A stretch of DNA of 64,000 nt from positions 186,001 through 250,000 of the forward strand of contig DASXUX010000097.1 of NCBI GenBank assembly GCA_036504595.1. The letters run 5' to 3'. The notes under the pieces are model-generated. The model was not told the DNA's origin and ran no database searches. It saw only the letters and a list, made by a program, of their open reading frames with translations. Below are positions 16,960 through 25,774 of the stretch, piece by piece. Position 1 is the first letter of the stretch. Every line of letters starts with the position of its first letter. The position numbers were made by a program, and so were the translations under genes. This DNA is from DASXUX01 sp036504595. Lineage in GTDB: Bacteria; Planctomycetota; SZUA-567; H5-PLA8.

Positions 16960-17763
16960 CTACTGTTTGGTCGGGGTGTCGGGTTTGTCGCCGACGCCGG
17001 CGAGGACTCTGAGCAGGAGGCTGAGAACGATGCCGACGATGAAGCCGCCGATGGTCCAGATGAGGATGCGAGTCCATTTCGATTTGGTCTGCGGGTCGAG
17101 CAGGGCGCTTTCAAGCCGGAAGGTGCGTGTGACGGTTTCAATTGCGGGCTGCACGTGCGCAGCTTGTTCGGGCGAGTAGTTGAAGACGATATCGTAGCGG
17201 CGGCCGTTGCCGGGAACGGCGAGGTTGACGACGCGGCCGTGGCTGCCATCGACGACGCTGACGATTTCGCGTTCGATGCGCAGCGAGGTGACGCCGCCGA
17301 CGCTGGCAAGGGCGACGCTGAAATCGCCGAACTTTTCGCCTTGTTTGCGGAAGGCTTCTTCGAGTTCCTCTTTGTATCGGGACATCTGCGTGGGATCGAC
17401 GGGTTCGGTCAGATCGGTGTAGCCAATGGCGAGGGATGGCGGGGGCAGTTTGGCGTTGGTGGGATCGGCGGGGCCTTTGAACCACGCGGGCGGGCGGCGC
17501 AGTGCGCGTTCTCCGGCCTGCTTGCCCATGTATTCAGTGATGCCGCGGAAGACCTGGCGGTTTTCTTCGTCGCTGAGTCTGGCGAAGCCTTCGGGAACGC
17601 GCATGGAGTAACCGGCATCGGGATCTTTGAAGAGCGAGAGTTTTTCAAAGTCCAGTGGGACGGCCGCAGGCGGCGCCTTGGAGTCCTGCGTTTGCGCGGC
17701 GAAGAGCAGACCTGCCGATGCGGGCAGGAGGAGACTAAAGATCAAAACGAGCGCCTTCATCAT
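16960..17763 (-). CDS. Exported protein with C-terminal membrane anchor, unknown function
   Basis: A 267-residue protein with a signal peptide (1-22), a mixed alpha/beta soluble region and a single C-terminal transmembrane segment (about 232-255), then a short basic-to-acidic tail. The segment SLFKDPDAGYSMRVPEGFARL resembles the start of PsbP/DUF1795-like domains, but this is a weak eye comparison. It probably faces the periplasm, anchored at its C-terminus. Either of two adjacent ATG codons could be the start. No function is claimed. Confidence 0.6.
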   Translation of the reverse strand: MMKALVLIFSLLLPASAGLLFAAQTQDSKAPPAAVPLDFEKLSLFKDPDAGYSMRVPEGFARLSDEENRQVFRGITEYMGKQAGERALRRPPAWFKGPADPTNAKLPPPSLAIGYTDLTEPVDPTQMSRYKEELEEAFRKQGEKFGDFSVALASVGGVTSLRIEREIVSVVDGSHGRVVNLAVPGNGRRYDIVFNYSPEQAAHVQPAIETVTRTFRLESALLDPQTKSKWTRILIWTIGGFIVGIVLSLLLRVLAGVGDKPDTPTKQ

Positions 17764-17843
17764 GTATTCCCCATGAATCTTGGAGCAACAAGGTACGCGG
17801 GGAATGCGAAGGCCGCAACCAGAAGTCGGGGAAAGAAGGTCAA

Positions 17844-17885
17844 GAAGAAGTCTAGTAGTCTAGAAGTCGAGAAAGTCTAGAAGTT
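17844..17885. repeat. AGTCTAGA-type short repeat
   Basis: Degenerate 7-8 bp units (GTCTAG, TAGAAGTC) occur in series. Confidence 0.6.
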
Positions 17886-17944
17886 GAAGGATCGCGGGCA
17901 TGTGGCGTGCTTCATCGGGAGAAAGCTTGCGGCGCTGCCGCAAA

Positions 17945-18010
17945 CCCCTCCCCCGGCCCCTCCCCTCGAAGGGGAGGGGAGAACAGCAGCGGGCGGGACG
18001 CCCGCACTAC
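17945..18010. repeat. CCCCTCCC hairpin followed by a GACGCCCGCACTAC element
   Basis: CCCCTCCCCTCGAAGGGGAG forms a tight hairpin and is followed by GCGGGCGGGACGCCCGCACT. The order hairpin then GCCCGCACTAC element also occurs at 45731-45804. Confidence 0.65.
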
Positions 18011-18041
18011 GTTCAGCGAAATGCACGGACCGGATTTCCAT

Positions 18042-18071
18042 GTGACAGATAAGCGTATATGGCTGTATTAT
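18042..18071 (+). promoter_or_regulatory. Candidate sigma-70 promoter
   Basis: GTGACA (18042-18047) and TATTAT (18066-18071), each five of six matches to consensus, lie 18 bases apart. They sit about 50 bases before the ATG of the TPR protein in an otherwise GC-rich region. Confidence 0.5.
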
Positions 18072-18121
18072 TAATGGGGTTGTCGTCACGGCGCTTGCGG
18101 TGGGGAAAGAAAGGCTCGTCT

Positions 18122-19162
18122 ATGTTTCGTTACGCCTGGATAGTCCTGGTGTCGGTGTTGGTGAGTTGGAGCACGTGCGCCGACACGGTCGAGCTTGTGC
18201 CTGACCCGGACAGCCCGTCGCCTGACGAGGGGCTGAAGCTGGAAGGCAAAGTGATTCGCAAGACAGATGAGTATTTGTTCTTCAGGGTTGGCAAAGACGA
18301 TGGGAACGAAGTGCGGATCCCGTTGAACAAGATCAAGAAGGTCGAAAAGGATCTCGATTCCGAGCTGGAGGGCATTCCCGAAGACGATTACGCCAAGCGC
18401 TACAAGGTCGCGGTCGGAGCGATGGAACAAGCGATGTATCCGGAAGCGATCAAGCTGTTTGAGGCGCTGAAGGGTAAGGAAGGGGTCGGGCCGGACATGC
18501 TCAAGCTGATGGGCAAGGCTTATGAAAACCGACAGCAGTTGGACAAGGCCCTGGAAGAGTATTCCGACTATCTGAAGCTGCATCCCGAGGACGCTGAAGT
18601 TGCGGCAAAAGTCAAGGAGCTGACGAAGGTCGTCAAGCCGGAAGAAACCAAATCCGCGGACGGGGAGAAGATCAAGTCGAAGAATGTGGATGGCCTGGAA
18701 GGCGACGGCACGTGGATCGCCGAAAATTGGGCCATCACAGCGAAGGCGCAGTTCTCGGTGGATCCAAACACGGGCAATCGCACGGTTGTCGTCACGACCG
18801 ATGGGACCAAAGACGATAAAGATAAAGTGGCCATCAGCCGCATCGGCCAGCCGCTGAACCTGAGCGAAAGCAAGGAGATGATTTACCGGATTTTTCACAA
18901 CTCGGACAAGGCGATCCCGATGGCGATCGCCTTCCAGAACTCTGAAGGCGAATGGCACGAAAGCCAGCAAATGCGCGTGCCGCCGAACAGTTGGAGCAAT
19001 ATGTCCGTGAAGGTGGACGGCAAGCGCTTTAAGGCTACGCGCAACAACTTCAAGGACTTCGATCTGGAGATCGCAGGCCGGGACAACGTCAAGAAGATCA
19101 TTTTCCTGTTCTACACCAAGAGCGCATTCACGCTGTATCTGGACAGCATCTTCTTCAAGTAG
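18122..19162 (+). CDS. Exported TPR protein with C-terminal beta-rich domain
   Basis: A 346-residue protein with a signal peptide (1-20). Residues 35-75 look like a small beta domain (KVIRKTDEYLFFRV), residues 95-160 form TPR-like helices (AIKLFEALKG, ALEEYSDYLKLHPED), and residues 205-346 are beta-rich and resemble a carbohydrate-binding jelly roll (FDLEIAGRDNVKKIIFLFY). TPRs mediate protein contacts, so an envelope adaptor is plausible, but no partner is known. The ATG at 18122 was chosen because it directly precedes the signal peptide. It is 13 bases upstream of the next gene, so the two are probably cotranscribed. Confidence 0.65.
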   Translation: MFRYAWIVLVSVLVSWSTCADTVELVPDPDSPSPDEGLKLEGKVIRKTDEYLFFRVGKDDGNEVRIPLNKIKKVEKDLDSELEGIPEDDYAKRYKVAVGAMEQAMYPEAIKLFEALKGKEGVGPDMLKLMGKAYENRQQLDKALEEYSDYLKLHPEDAEVAAKVKELTKVVKPEETKSADGEKIKSKNVDGLEGDGTWIAENWAITAKAQFSVDPNTGNRTVVVTTDGTKDDKDKVAISRIGQPLNLSESKEMIYRIFHNSDKAIPMAIAFQNSEGEWHESQQMRVPPNSWSNMSVKVDGKRFKATRNNFKDFDLEIAGRDNVKKIIFLFYTKSAFTLYLDSIFFK

Positions 19163-19175
19163 TAGAAGCGGGCGC

Positions 19176-21074
19176 ATGAACTTCAATCCAGCCTCCAGTC
19201 TAAGACGCCCCATGCCGTTGGCCGTGTTGCTGGCATTCCTGGGATTCTCCGTCGCGATCGCCACACCATTGAACGACCCGGCGAATCGTCTGAGCAGCAA
19301 GACGGCCAAGTCGCGAGGGGTGGGCGAGGCGATCCGCTTTACAAATCCGTTTTTGGCTGCGGGCACCGATCCGCTGTATTTCCCCACCGGCGGCGATGCG
19401 AAGTCCGATCCCGACGGGTTCGATCTGGGCGATGCGATCGCCAGCATGCCGCTGGTGCGCTACATCAACGCCACGGGCGGTTTTCTGCCATACGCCTTTG
19501 CGGCTCAGCCGCTGGTGGATCCTCGAAATGCGATCAACGGAAAAGTTTTTCAGCCGCCGCAGTTGCTGCCGTTCGGCAAGCTAAAGCTCAATCTCCTTGA
19601 CTTGCCCAATCCCAGCGGCGCCTCAGCCGCGATGCGGTTCGACGTCGTCTTGCAGGACATGGTTTCGACGAACCGGGTCGGGCGTTTTTGGATGAACATC
19701 ATCAACTCAGCGAATGCCACTTTTCGCTTCGGCATGGACAAGCTGCCGGTGGCTCAGCAAGGCCGCACGTACTTCACCAACATTCAAGCCATCGGCGGCA
19801 CGGGCACGATCACGTACCGGGCATTGGGGACGGATGGCGACCGGTTGAAAGATATGGGCTTGGTGCTATCGGCCGACGGAGCACTTTACGGCCGCCCGAT
19901 CCGGTCCGGAACGCTCCAGTTCACCGTTCAGGCACAGGATCAAACGTCTCCGACGCCGCAATTCGCTCGCAGCCGCAACGGCCAATCTTTCGACCAATTC
20001 TTCACGTTGACGATCGAGAGCAGCATTCCGATTTCCACAGAACTAACGGCGACCGCGTGCGAAGTTCGCGGCGCTCTTGTTCCTCCGACGGGCACGGCGC
20101 CGGGCACAGACACGTTCCGCTACTCCGGCATTCTGGATCCGAAAGGAAACAAAGCGGCCAGCCTGGCTGGAGCGGACGTGACGGTGCGCGTTGGCACCAG
20201 CGCTTTTTCGGGACAGTTTGATTCAAAAGGAAAAGCGGATCTGAAAAACGGAACGCCGGACCAGGCGACCGACACCGCTCCGGTTGTCGGCAAGGCGAGT
20301 TTCTCCAGTTCGTCCGGGCAGTTTACGGTGCAGCTTAAGGGCGTGTTTCTGGGCGACGCCGTCGGTGCGGCCATCGATCCGGCCACCAACCTGGCGAAGT
20401 TCGGCACGGGGCCTTCGGTGCAGACGCTGGTCCTGGCGCTCGAATTTGCCTGTACCGGTTTTCATGAAGCCGAGACGCGCGCGGGCTTCCGCACCTGCGA
20501 GGTGCTGGCAGTGCAGACGCACGTTCATGTGGAGAAGTTCAGCATGAGCTACGCGCTCGGCTCACGCGGATTCTCGCGCGCGGGCGCGTGTCAGATCGTC
20601 AGTGTGACCGGCGCCGATCAGACGGCCAAGGACAAGACGCAGGGAACGAAGTGGATCGTCCGCTGCCTGGGGATGCCGGGGCAGGACACGGCCGGTACGC
20701 CGACCAGCAGCCATCCGCACGTCCCCGCTCCGACGTTCGCGCCCCCGAAGGCACCCGCGACGATCTTGGCCGCGACGAGCACGACCATTGTGATTGGAGA
20801 TTTCTCCAACCAAGTTACGCTGGCGATGCTGAAAGTGCGGCCGGGGTTTAAGGGGACGTCCAGCGATACATTCGCCAAGGTGCTGCTCGACCCGAAGCGT
20901 TTTGTGCACTACATCGAAACGAACGTGTTTGCGCCGGCGGATACGAGCATTGAGCGCGCGATCGATTCGAAGCAGCCGACGATCTTCCCATTCGCACTGA
21001 GCTTCACGGGCTTTACGGGCGAGGCAGGCCGGGTGATTGTTCCGGATCGCGGCCGGTGGACGCAGCAGCCGTAG
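19176..21074 (+). CDS. Large exported protein with a putative Ig (He_PIG-like) domain
   Basis: A 632-residue protein with a signal peptide (about 11-30). Residues 189-265 match the pattern of bacterial putative-Ig (He_PIG) domains: LPVAQQGRTYFTN, GGTGTITYRAL, LVLSADGALYGRP, GTLQFTVQAQDQ. The rest is beta-rich and unassigned. Such proteins are typically surface or matrix components. It is likely cotranscribed with the TPR protein (13-base gap). A TTGGTGA-family repeat begins five bases after the TAG stop. Confidence 0.6.
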   Translation: MNFNPASSLRRPMPLAVLLAFLGFSVAIATPLNDPANRLSSKTAKSRGVGEAIRFTNPFLAAGTDPLYFPTGGDAKSDPDGFDLGDAIASMPLVRYINATGGFLPYAFAAQPLVDPRNAINGKVFQPPQLLPFGKLKLNLLDLPNPSGASAAMRFDVVLQDMVSTNRVGRFWMNIINSANATFRFGMDKLPVAQQGRTYFTNIQAIGGTGTITYRALGTDGDRLKDMGLVLSADGALYGRPIRSGTLQFTVQAQDQTSPTPQFARSRNGQSFDQFFTLTIESSIPISTELTATACEVRGALVPPTGTAPGTDTFRYSGILDPKGNKAASLAGADVTVRVGTSAFSGQFDSKGKADLKNGTPDQATDTAPVVGKASFSSSSGQFTVQLKGVFLGDAVGAAIDPATNLAKFGTGPSVQTLVLALEFACTGFHEAETRAGFRTCEVLAVQTHVHVEKFSMSYALGSRGFSRAGACQIVSVTGADQTAKDKTQGTKWIVRCLGMPGQDTAGTPTSSHPHVPAPTFAPPKAPATILAATSTTIVIGDFSNQVTLAMLKVRPGFKGTSSDTFAKVLLDPKRFVHYIETNVFAPADTSIERAIDSKQPTIFPFALSFTGFTGEAGRVIVPDRGRWTQQP

Positions 21075-21075
21075 G

Positions 21076-21113
21076 AATGGTGAGTGGTGGAGTAGTGGAG
21101 TGGTGAGTGGTCG
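21076..21113. repeat. GTGAGTGG-type repeat
   Basis: Imperfect GGTGAGTGG units follow the TAG stop at 21072-21074. Confidence 0.6.
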
Positions 21114-21160
21114 ATTGGGGCCGCCTTGAATTTTGCTGTTCTGCCGCGTAGCCTGAAACT

Positions 21161-21715
21161 ATGAGTGTAGCCACGTTTGTGTTCCAGCTTTCAAGTCCGC
21201 TGCTCTCCGATGGCAAGAATCCGGAAGGCGAGCTGATTCTGATGGCGGTCCTCTCTGAAAAAGGACTGCGCGGATTGTCGATTGCCGATGACCGGCTGCC
21301 CTGCCCGTTCTGCCACGGTGTCGAGGAGTTTGCGGATCCGCAGTCCGTTCTGACGCGTTTCGAAGAGCTGAAAGATACGCTGCTCATGCGCCTGAGCGGC
21401 CACCCGGCGGAGATCGCGTGGGACCAGTTTGATCTCGACGGCCACCCGCAATTTCAGGTGCGGGTTTGGGAAGCGATGCATGCGATTCCCTTTGGCCAGA
21501 CCCGCACGTACGCGCAGATCGCGAAGGCGGCCGGTTCGCCGAAAGCCACGCGCGCCGTCGGCACGGCTTGCGGCGCCAACCCGGTCGTGCTGCTGATCCC
21601 GTGCCACCGGGTCGTGAGTTCAAACGGCCTGGGCGGTTTTGGTTCAGGCATTAGCTGGAAAAAGCGCTTCCTGGCGATGGAAGGCGTGGACTGGCGGAGT
21701 TTCGGACGGTCGTAA
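21161..21715 (+). CDS. ogt: Methylated-DNA-protein cysteine S-methyltransferase (MGMT/Ogt)
   Basis: A 184-residue protein with the MGMT active-site motif IPCHRV (Cys148), the helix-turn-helix region FGQTRTYAQIAKAAGSPKAT (about 111-130) and the closing GLGGFGSGISWKKRFLAMEG. The protein transfers an alkyl group from O6-alkylguanine to its own cysteine, repairing DNA irreversibly. The N-terminal domain is of the short Ogt type, without an Ada-like regulatory domain. It lies between exported-protein genes and a HAD phosphatase with no operon evidence. Confidence 0.92.
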   Translation: MSVATFVFQLSSPLLSDGKNPEGELILMAVLSEKGLRGLSIADDRLPCPFCHGVEEFADPQSVLTRFEELKDTLLMRLSGHPAEIAWDQFDLDGHPQFQVRVWEAMHAIPFGQTRTYAQIAKAAGSPKATRAVGTACGANPVVLLIPCHRVVSSNGLGGFGSGISWKKRFLAMEGVDWRSFGRS

Positions 21716-21727
21716 GAGAGCAGCGCG

Positions 21728-22573
21728 TTACAGCACCCACTTTTCCAGCGCTTCGGCCACCGCGTCGTGGTCGTTGTCGGCGTCGGTGAAGGCGTTGGCG
21801 GCGGCTTTGCAGAGTTTTCCGGCGTTGGCAACGGCCACGCCGATGCCGGCGACCTCAAGCATGGGGATGTCGTTCTCGCCATCGCCAATGGCCATGGCCT
21901 GGGTCATGGGGATGCCCAGCACTTCGCCGAGCTTGTTCAGGCCGGTGCCTTTGTTTACCTGCGGGTCGAGGAACTCGAGATATTCGGGGTCGGTGTGCAT
22001 CATCGCGGTGCGCGAGCCGAAACGCGGGCGCAGTTCTTCGCTGATGGCATTGCGCTTGCCGGCATCGACGACGTAAAGAAGCTTCGTTGGCGCGGAGGCC
22101 GCGAAGTCTCTCAGGTTCTTGACGAAGCGGAAAGGCGATCCGGTCCGGCCGCGGTAGATTTCGATGTACGGGCGAAGATTCGGACCGTCTTCACTGAGGA
22201 TCACATCGTTCTGGTAGAAGTTGCACTGGTACCCGCGCTGGTGTGCGATATCGAGCAGTTCGCTGGCGATGCCGGCGTCCAGCGGCTGATGAAAGTAGCG
22301 TTCGCGCTTCGTTGCGGCCCGGCCGCAAACGGCGGCGCCGTTGAAGGCAACCATGGAGACATCGATGCCGATGATGGTTGCGGGCTTCTCCATCGCGGCG
22401 GTCATGCGGCCGGAGGCGAGGACGATTTCGACGCCTTTGGCTGCGGCGGCCTGAAGGGCTTTGATCGTGCGCTCGCCCACGGTTTTGTCGGAACGCAGGA
22501 GGGAGCCATCCAGGTCCAAAGCGATCATTTGGATGGGCTGTGACGGTCGGGGCGGCTGAGCGGTTTTCATCAT
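21728..22573 (-). CDS. HAD-superfamily Cof-type phosphatase
   Basis: A 281-residue cytoplasmic hydrolase with all HAD motifs: DLDGSLL (Asp20 nucleophile, Asp22 acid), VLASGR, a lysine in the KGTGLNKL segment and GDGENDIPMLEV near the C-terminus. A cap domain sits between motifs II and III, as in Cof/YidA proteins, which dephosphorylate sugar phosphates or pyridoxal phosphate. The upstream-most start would overlap the next gene, so the double ATG at 22573/22570 was chosen. Substrate unknown. Confidence 0.82.
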   Translation of the reverse strand: MMKTAQPPRPSQPIQMIALDLDGSLLRSDKTVGERTIKALQAAAAKGVEIVLASGRMTAAMEKPATIIGIDVSMVAFNGAAVCGRAATKRERYFHQPLDAGIASELLDIAHQRGYQCNFYQNDVILSEDGPNLRPYIEIYRGRTGSPFRFVKNLRDFAASAPTKLLYVVDAGKRNAISEELRPRFGSRTAMMHTDPEYLEFLDPQVNKGTGLNKLGEVLGIPMTQAMAIGDGENDIPMLEVAGIGVAVANAGKLCKAAANAFTDADNDHDAVAEALEKWVL

Positions 22574-22604
22574 GGGGTTCTTGTAGCGTATGGAGCGGAC
22601 GAAT

Positions 22605-23657
22605 TCAAATCTCACCACTCACCGCTGTTTTCGTCCAGGCTTCAACGATGTGGACGCGGCCGCGGTCGAGGTAACGCTTCTCGCTGCCTTGCGGAACGAT
22701 GTGCCACGCCCAGCGCTCCGGCGGATTCACGCTGGCGGTGCGCGGCCAGAGTTCTCGCACTTTTTGGCCGTGAAGCGGATCGTCGAGCTCCAGGATTTCA
22801 ACGGGCCAGTCGAACTGAAGTTGGCCCTTGTCGTCCAAGCGCACGCCGGCGTCCTTCGGGGCGTTCCTCAGATCAAGGCTGTGTGGCGGCTTCACAGAAT
22901 AGACGACCGTTTGGACATCGGTCGAAAGATAGGTCCACGACTTTTTGAACGATGCGATGTCCTGAACGTGGCGCGCGCGGATGCGGTCGAAGTAGCGTTC
23001 GAGGCTTTCGGCGGCGTTGTCAAAATCGTCAAAACGCTTGCCGAAGCGTTTGCGGAAGAGTCCCTGCACATGCAGGCGCGGAAAATAGCCGAGCTGGCTG
23101 AGTAAATTTGTAGAGATCACCAATCGCACGTCCACGAACGTGCGCGCCCACGGCGGCTGCACTGCGGCGGCGCGTTCAAAGCCGGCGGCGAGATCGCGTG
23201 CGGCATCCTTAGCGGACGCGGCGGCCCCGATCGTATGTTGGGCCCACGCGGCGAGGTCCACGACGGAGGCGGTCAAGTCGCCGATCTCGAATTGCGGCTG
23301 AGGCATCGATGGAATCCGCGCGGCGGAGAGCATGCGTTCGACGTATGGAACAGTGCACGCGTCGGCGTCGAAAAGCGCTACGCGCTCGAACAGCGGAAAA
23401 AGATCCTGCCACGGCACGTCCAGCAATCGACCCGCGCCGAGGACCAGGAGCGTTCCGGCCGGAGACTTTTTGTTCAAGGAAAGGTGCGCGGCGATGGACC
23501 GCAGACGGCGTTGGTTGTTTTCGAGATGTGGCGCCCAGAAGGAGGCGGCGCGGCGATAGCGCTCGACGAGGCCCATGCCGGAACTGACGTAGCCTTGCTG
23601 GCGAAGGCGGCGGTCGCTGGCGGCGCGAAGGTAATCCCAGATATCGATGAGAGACAC
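22605..23657 (-). CDS. Unknown protein with a methyltransferase-like Rossmann motif
   Basis: About 350 residues. Near residues 68-80 it has GTLLVLGAGRLLDVP followed by an acidic strand end (ALFDAD), like motifs I and II of class I SAM-dependent methyltransferases. No clear substrate motif is seen. The start is uncertain. A GTG at 23657 opens the conserved-looking part; an ATG at 23744 would add 29 residues, partly encoded by a GTGAGTGG-type repeat. Neither has a good ribosome site. It lies upstream of the HAD phosphatase on the same strand. Confidence 0.5.
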   Translation of the reverse strand: MSLIDIWDYLRAASDRRLRQQGYVSSGMGLVERYRRAASFWAPHLENNQRRLRSIAAHLSLNKKSPAGTLLVLGAGRLLDVPWQDLFPLFERVALFDADACTVPYVERMLSAARIPSMPQPQFEIGDLTASVVDLAAWAQHTIGAAASAKDAARDLAAGFERAAAVQPPWARTFVDVRLVISTNLLSQLGYFPRLHVQGLFRKRFGKRFDDFDNAAESLERYFDRIRARHVQDIASFKKSWTYLSTDVQTVVYSVKPPHSLDLRNAPKDAGVRLDDKGQLQFDWPVEILELDDPLHGQKVRELWPRTASVNPPERWAWHIVPQGSEKRYLDRGRVHIVEAWTKTAVSGEI

Positions 23658-23660
23658 GGT

Positions 23661-23697
23661 TGGTGAGTGGTGGAGTGGTGAGTTGTGAGTGGTGGCG
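23661..23697. repeat. TTGGTGAGTGG-type repeat at a gene start
   Basis: The repeat abuts the likely GTG start of the methyltransferase-like gene and is partly translated if the upstream ATG is used. Confidence 0.65.
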
Positions 23698-23828
23698 CCT
23701 CGCCCAAAAAACGATCCCGAACACAGTGTGTCACGGTACAACATTTTTGCGAAGATTCTAATTCCGTCTGCCTCCGCGTGGAATAAGCTGGGCGCGAAGT
23801 GCGCTTATAGACAACGAGGAGGTTGTAT

Positions 23829-24428
23829 ATGCGTTGGAAGATTCTGCTGCTTATCCTGGTAGTCGTAGCCGGAGCCAGTCGCGCCGCGGAGAAGACGTTT
23901 GTTTTTGGCAAACACGGGCTGAAGCACAACGTCATTACGGTCGAGTCGCAGACGGATCTGGAATCGATGGTGACCACGACCAGTGTGATCAGCGGGCAGA
24001 TGCTTTGGGATCCCGATGCGAAAACAGGGAACGCGAAGCTCAGCGTGCCGGTCACGAGTCTTTCAACCGGAATCAAGCAGCGCGACGAGCACCTGCAGAG
24101 CAAGGCGTGGCTGGACGCCGAGACCAACCCCGACATCGTTTTCGAAACCACGAGCGTGAAAGCCAAGAGCGCCACCGAATACGAGGTGCAGGGCTCGTTC
24201 ACCATCAAAGGCGTCAAGAAGCCGATCTCGACCGTCGCGACGCTCAGGTACATTCCTTACACCGAGGCATTCGAGAAGCTGCACATGCCCAAGGGCAATC
24301 TCGTTAAGATCATGGCCAGCTTCGACCTGAAGCTGAGCGATTTTGACGTGAAGTCGCCAGCGATTCCCGCGACGGTTTCGGACACGCTCCACATCAAGCT
24401 CAATCTAACCGGGGTTAACGAACTGTAG
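23829..24428 (+). CDS. YceI-family lipocalin-like periplasmic protein
   Basis: A 199-residue protein with a signal peptide (1-19, ending SRAAE) and the YceI beta-barrel pattern: repeated strands, LQSKAWLDAETNPDIVFETTSV (about 92-113) and GSFTIKGVKKPISTVATL. YceI proteins bind isoprenoid or amphiphilic molecules in the periplasm. AGGAGG six bases before the ATG at 23829 fixes the start. The following membrane protein begins six bases after the stop, indicating an operon. Confidence 0.82.
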   Translation: MRWKILLLILVVVAGASRAAEKTFVFGKHGLKHNVITVESQTDLESMVTTTSVISGQMLWDPDAKTGNAKLSVPVTSLSTGIKQRDEHLQSKAWLDAETNPDIVFETTSVKAKSATEYEVQGSFTIKGVKKPISTVATLRYIPYTEAFEKLHMPKGNLVKIMASFDLKLSDFDVKSPAIPATVSDTLHIKLNLTGVNEL

Positions 24429-24434
24429 GTATTT

Positions 24435-24956
24435 ATGTCGGGGCGCGCACGCCTATCGCGCATTCTATCTCTTGTTGTAGCGGCGGGGTCGCTGTTGGCG
24501 CTCGCCGCTTCATTTTTGATCCCGCTGTATCTGGACTCATACCGCACCACTGCGTGGCGCGTGAACCCACGCTTCTCCACTTCTGCCGAACGCGATGAGC
24601 TTCTCGGCCAGGCGCAGTTGCTCGGCGATGCGCCCTTTGCATCGATCTATGAGACTGCCGGCCAGGAACCCGTATCCTGCTATCTGCCGCCGCATGGAAC
24701 ATTCGCGCACGGTCTGATCACGTTGGTCGCGCGGGTGCTTTCGGTGCAGGGACCGGTGGCAGCTCACGACGACTTTGTGACGCCCAGCGCCGCTCTCGCG
24801 GGCCCGCAGCCGGGCTGGATCGACACGCGTTCCGCGTACCCGGTGCAAGTCAGCGCTGTGGCCTTCTTCATGTACTGGATGCGGATTGCCGGAGCGGTGG
24901 GAATCGTCGTTGGACTGGCGGGCGCATATTTGCTGCGGCGCAAAGCCAACGGCTAG
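24435..24956 (+). CDS. Two-helix membrane protein, unknown function
   Basis: A 173-residue protein with a transmembrane segment at each end (about 10-32 and 142-165) and a soluble region of about 105 residues between them, probably periplasmic. The C-terminus ends in a basic cluster (RRKANG), fitting a cytoplasmic tail. No family is recognised. It follows the YceI gene by six bases, so a joint role in the envelope is plausible. Confidence 0.6.
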   Translation: MSGRARLSRILSLVVAAGSLLALAASFLIPLYLDSYRTTAWRVNPRFSTSAERDELLGQAQLLGDAPFASIYETAGQEPVSCYLPPHGTFAHGLITLVARVLSVQGPVAAHDDFVTPSAALAGPQPGWIDTRSAYPVQVSAVAFFMYWMRIAGAVGIVVGLAGAYLLRRKANG

Positions 24957-24960
24957 AGCA

Positions 24961-25774
24961 TTACTTCGAGAGTGCCTTGTAGTAGTCCTCCAGCGCTTTG
25001 CGGTACTCAGGGGCGATTTTGACCTGGCCGCGTTCGGTGGAGCGGCCCAGTTCGTCCTCTTTCAGTTCGCCGGCGCGAGTGACGGTTTTGTCGGGAGAGC
25101 CGCCGTTGTTCAGGCTCGTGCGCGCGCGACCGGGCGGAGCGTTCTCGCGGGTTGCGGCTTTGCCTGAAGCGCCCGTCTTCTTGTCGGGCGATAGGGTGGC
25201 CTCGCTGATCTTCTGCCGATCCTGATCGTTCAGTTTGCGGCCGGCGCTGAAGAGATGGTCAAAGGCCACCTGCATCTTGTTGACGGTCTCTTTGTTAGCG
25301 GTCCCGTCGCGAAGCTGCTGCGCGGCTGCGGCGATGTCTTCGCGCGCCTTTTCGGCGCTTTTCTCGCCCGCGCCCGGCGGTGTTTTCATATCGCCACCGG
25401 CCGCTCCCTGACGGTCGCGGTTCTGATTGTTGCCGCCGCCTTGCCCCGGTGTACCGGACTGGCCTTGGCCGTTACCGGCCTGAGAGCCCTGGCCGCCGGG
25501 CTGCTTTCCGTCGCTGGATGAGCCTTGCCCCTGGCCTTTGGAGTCGCCGGAGCCTTGGCTTGGCCCGGAGCCGCCGCTGTTCTTTCCTTCCCCTTTGGAT
25601 CCGCCCTGTCCGCTGCCGTCTTTGCCGTCGGAAGAACTCTTGCCGCCGCCACTGCCGGCGTCCTTGCCATCGCTTTGGTCTTTGCCTTCGCCCTGGCTTT
25701 GAGCAGGGCCTTTTTCTTTGCGTTCGTCATTGCCGCCGGTTTTTCCCTGGCCGCGGTCTTGGTCGTCCTTCTTC
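24961..25774 (-). pseudogene. C-terminal part of the DUF4175-like protein, out of frame
   Basis: This stretch encodes a low-complexity Gly/Ser/Lys/Gln-rich segment of about 110 residues, then a helical region and the ending EYRKALEDYYKALSK. That ending is typical of the C-terminus of DUF4175-like membrane proteins, whose N-terminal part lies directly upstream (25727-27673) in another frame. The frames separate at three copies of an 8-bp tandem repeat (25775-25798). One or four copies would join them. The open frame extends to 26115, but that part is only a shadow. One copy of the 26-bp element is translated here as QNRDRQGA. Confidence 0.6.
25399..25425. repeat. 26-bp dispersed element within the DUF4175-like C-terminal region
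   Basis: Matches the CCGCTCCCTSACGGTCGCGG core and is read in frame as QNRDRQGA on the minus strand. Confidence 0.8.

Larger units (their letters stand above)
17764..18121. other. 358-base divergent intergenic region
   Basis: From left to right it holds a TCTAGAAG-type repeat (17844-17885), a CCCCTCCC/GGGGAGGGG hairpin (17945-17981), a GCGGGACGCCCGCACTAC element (17989-18010) and a sigma-70-like promoter (18042-18071). No gene is seen. Confidence 0.7.

Noticed and set aside
16518..17309. Minus-strand open frame across the 16.6 kb repeats
   Set aside because: It consists of translated tandem repeats and a Ser/Ala-rich shadow of the gene at 16960.
18086..19447. Minus-strand open frame opposite the TPR gene
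   Set aside because: The plus-strand frame has a promoter, signal peptide and TPR pattern.
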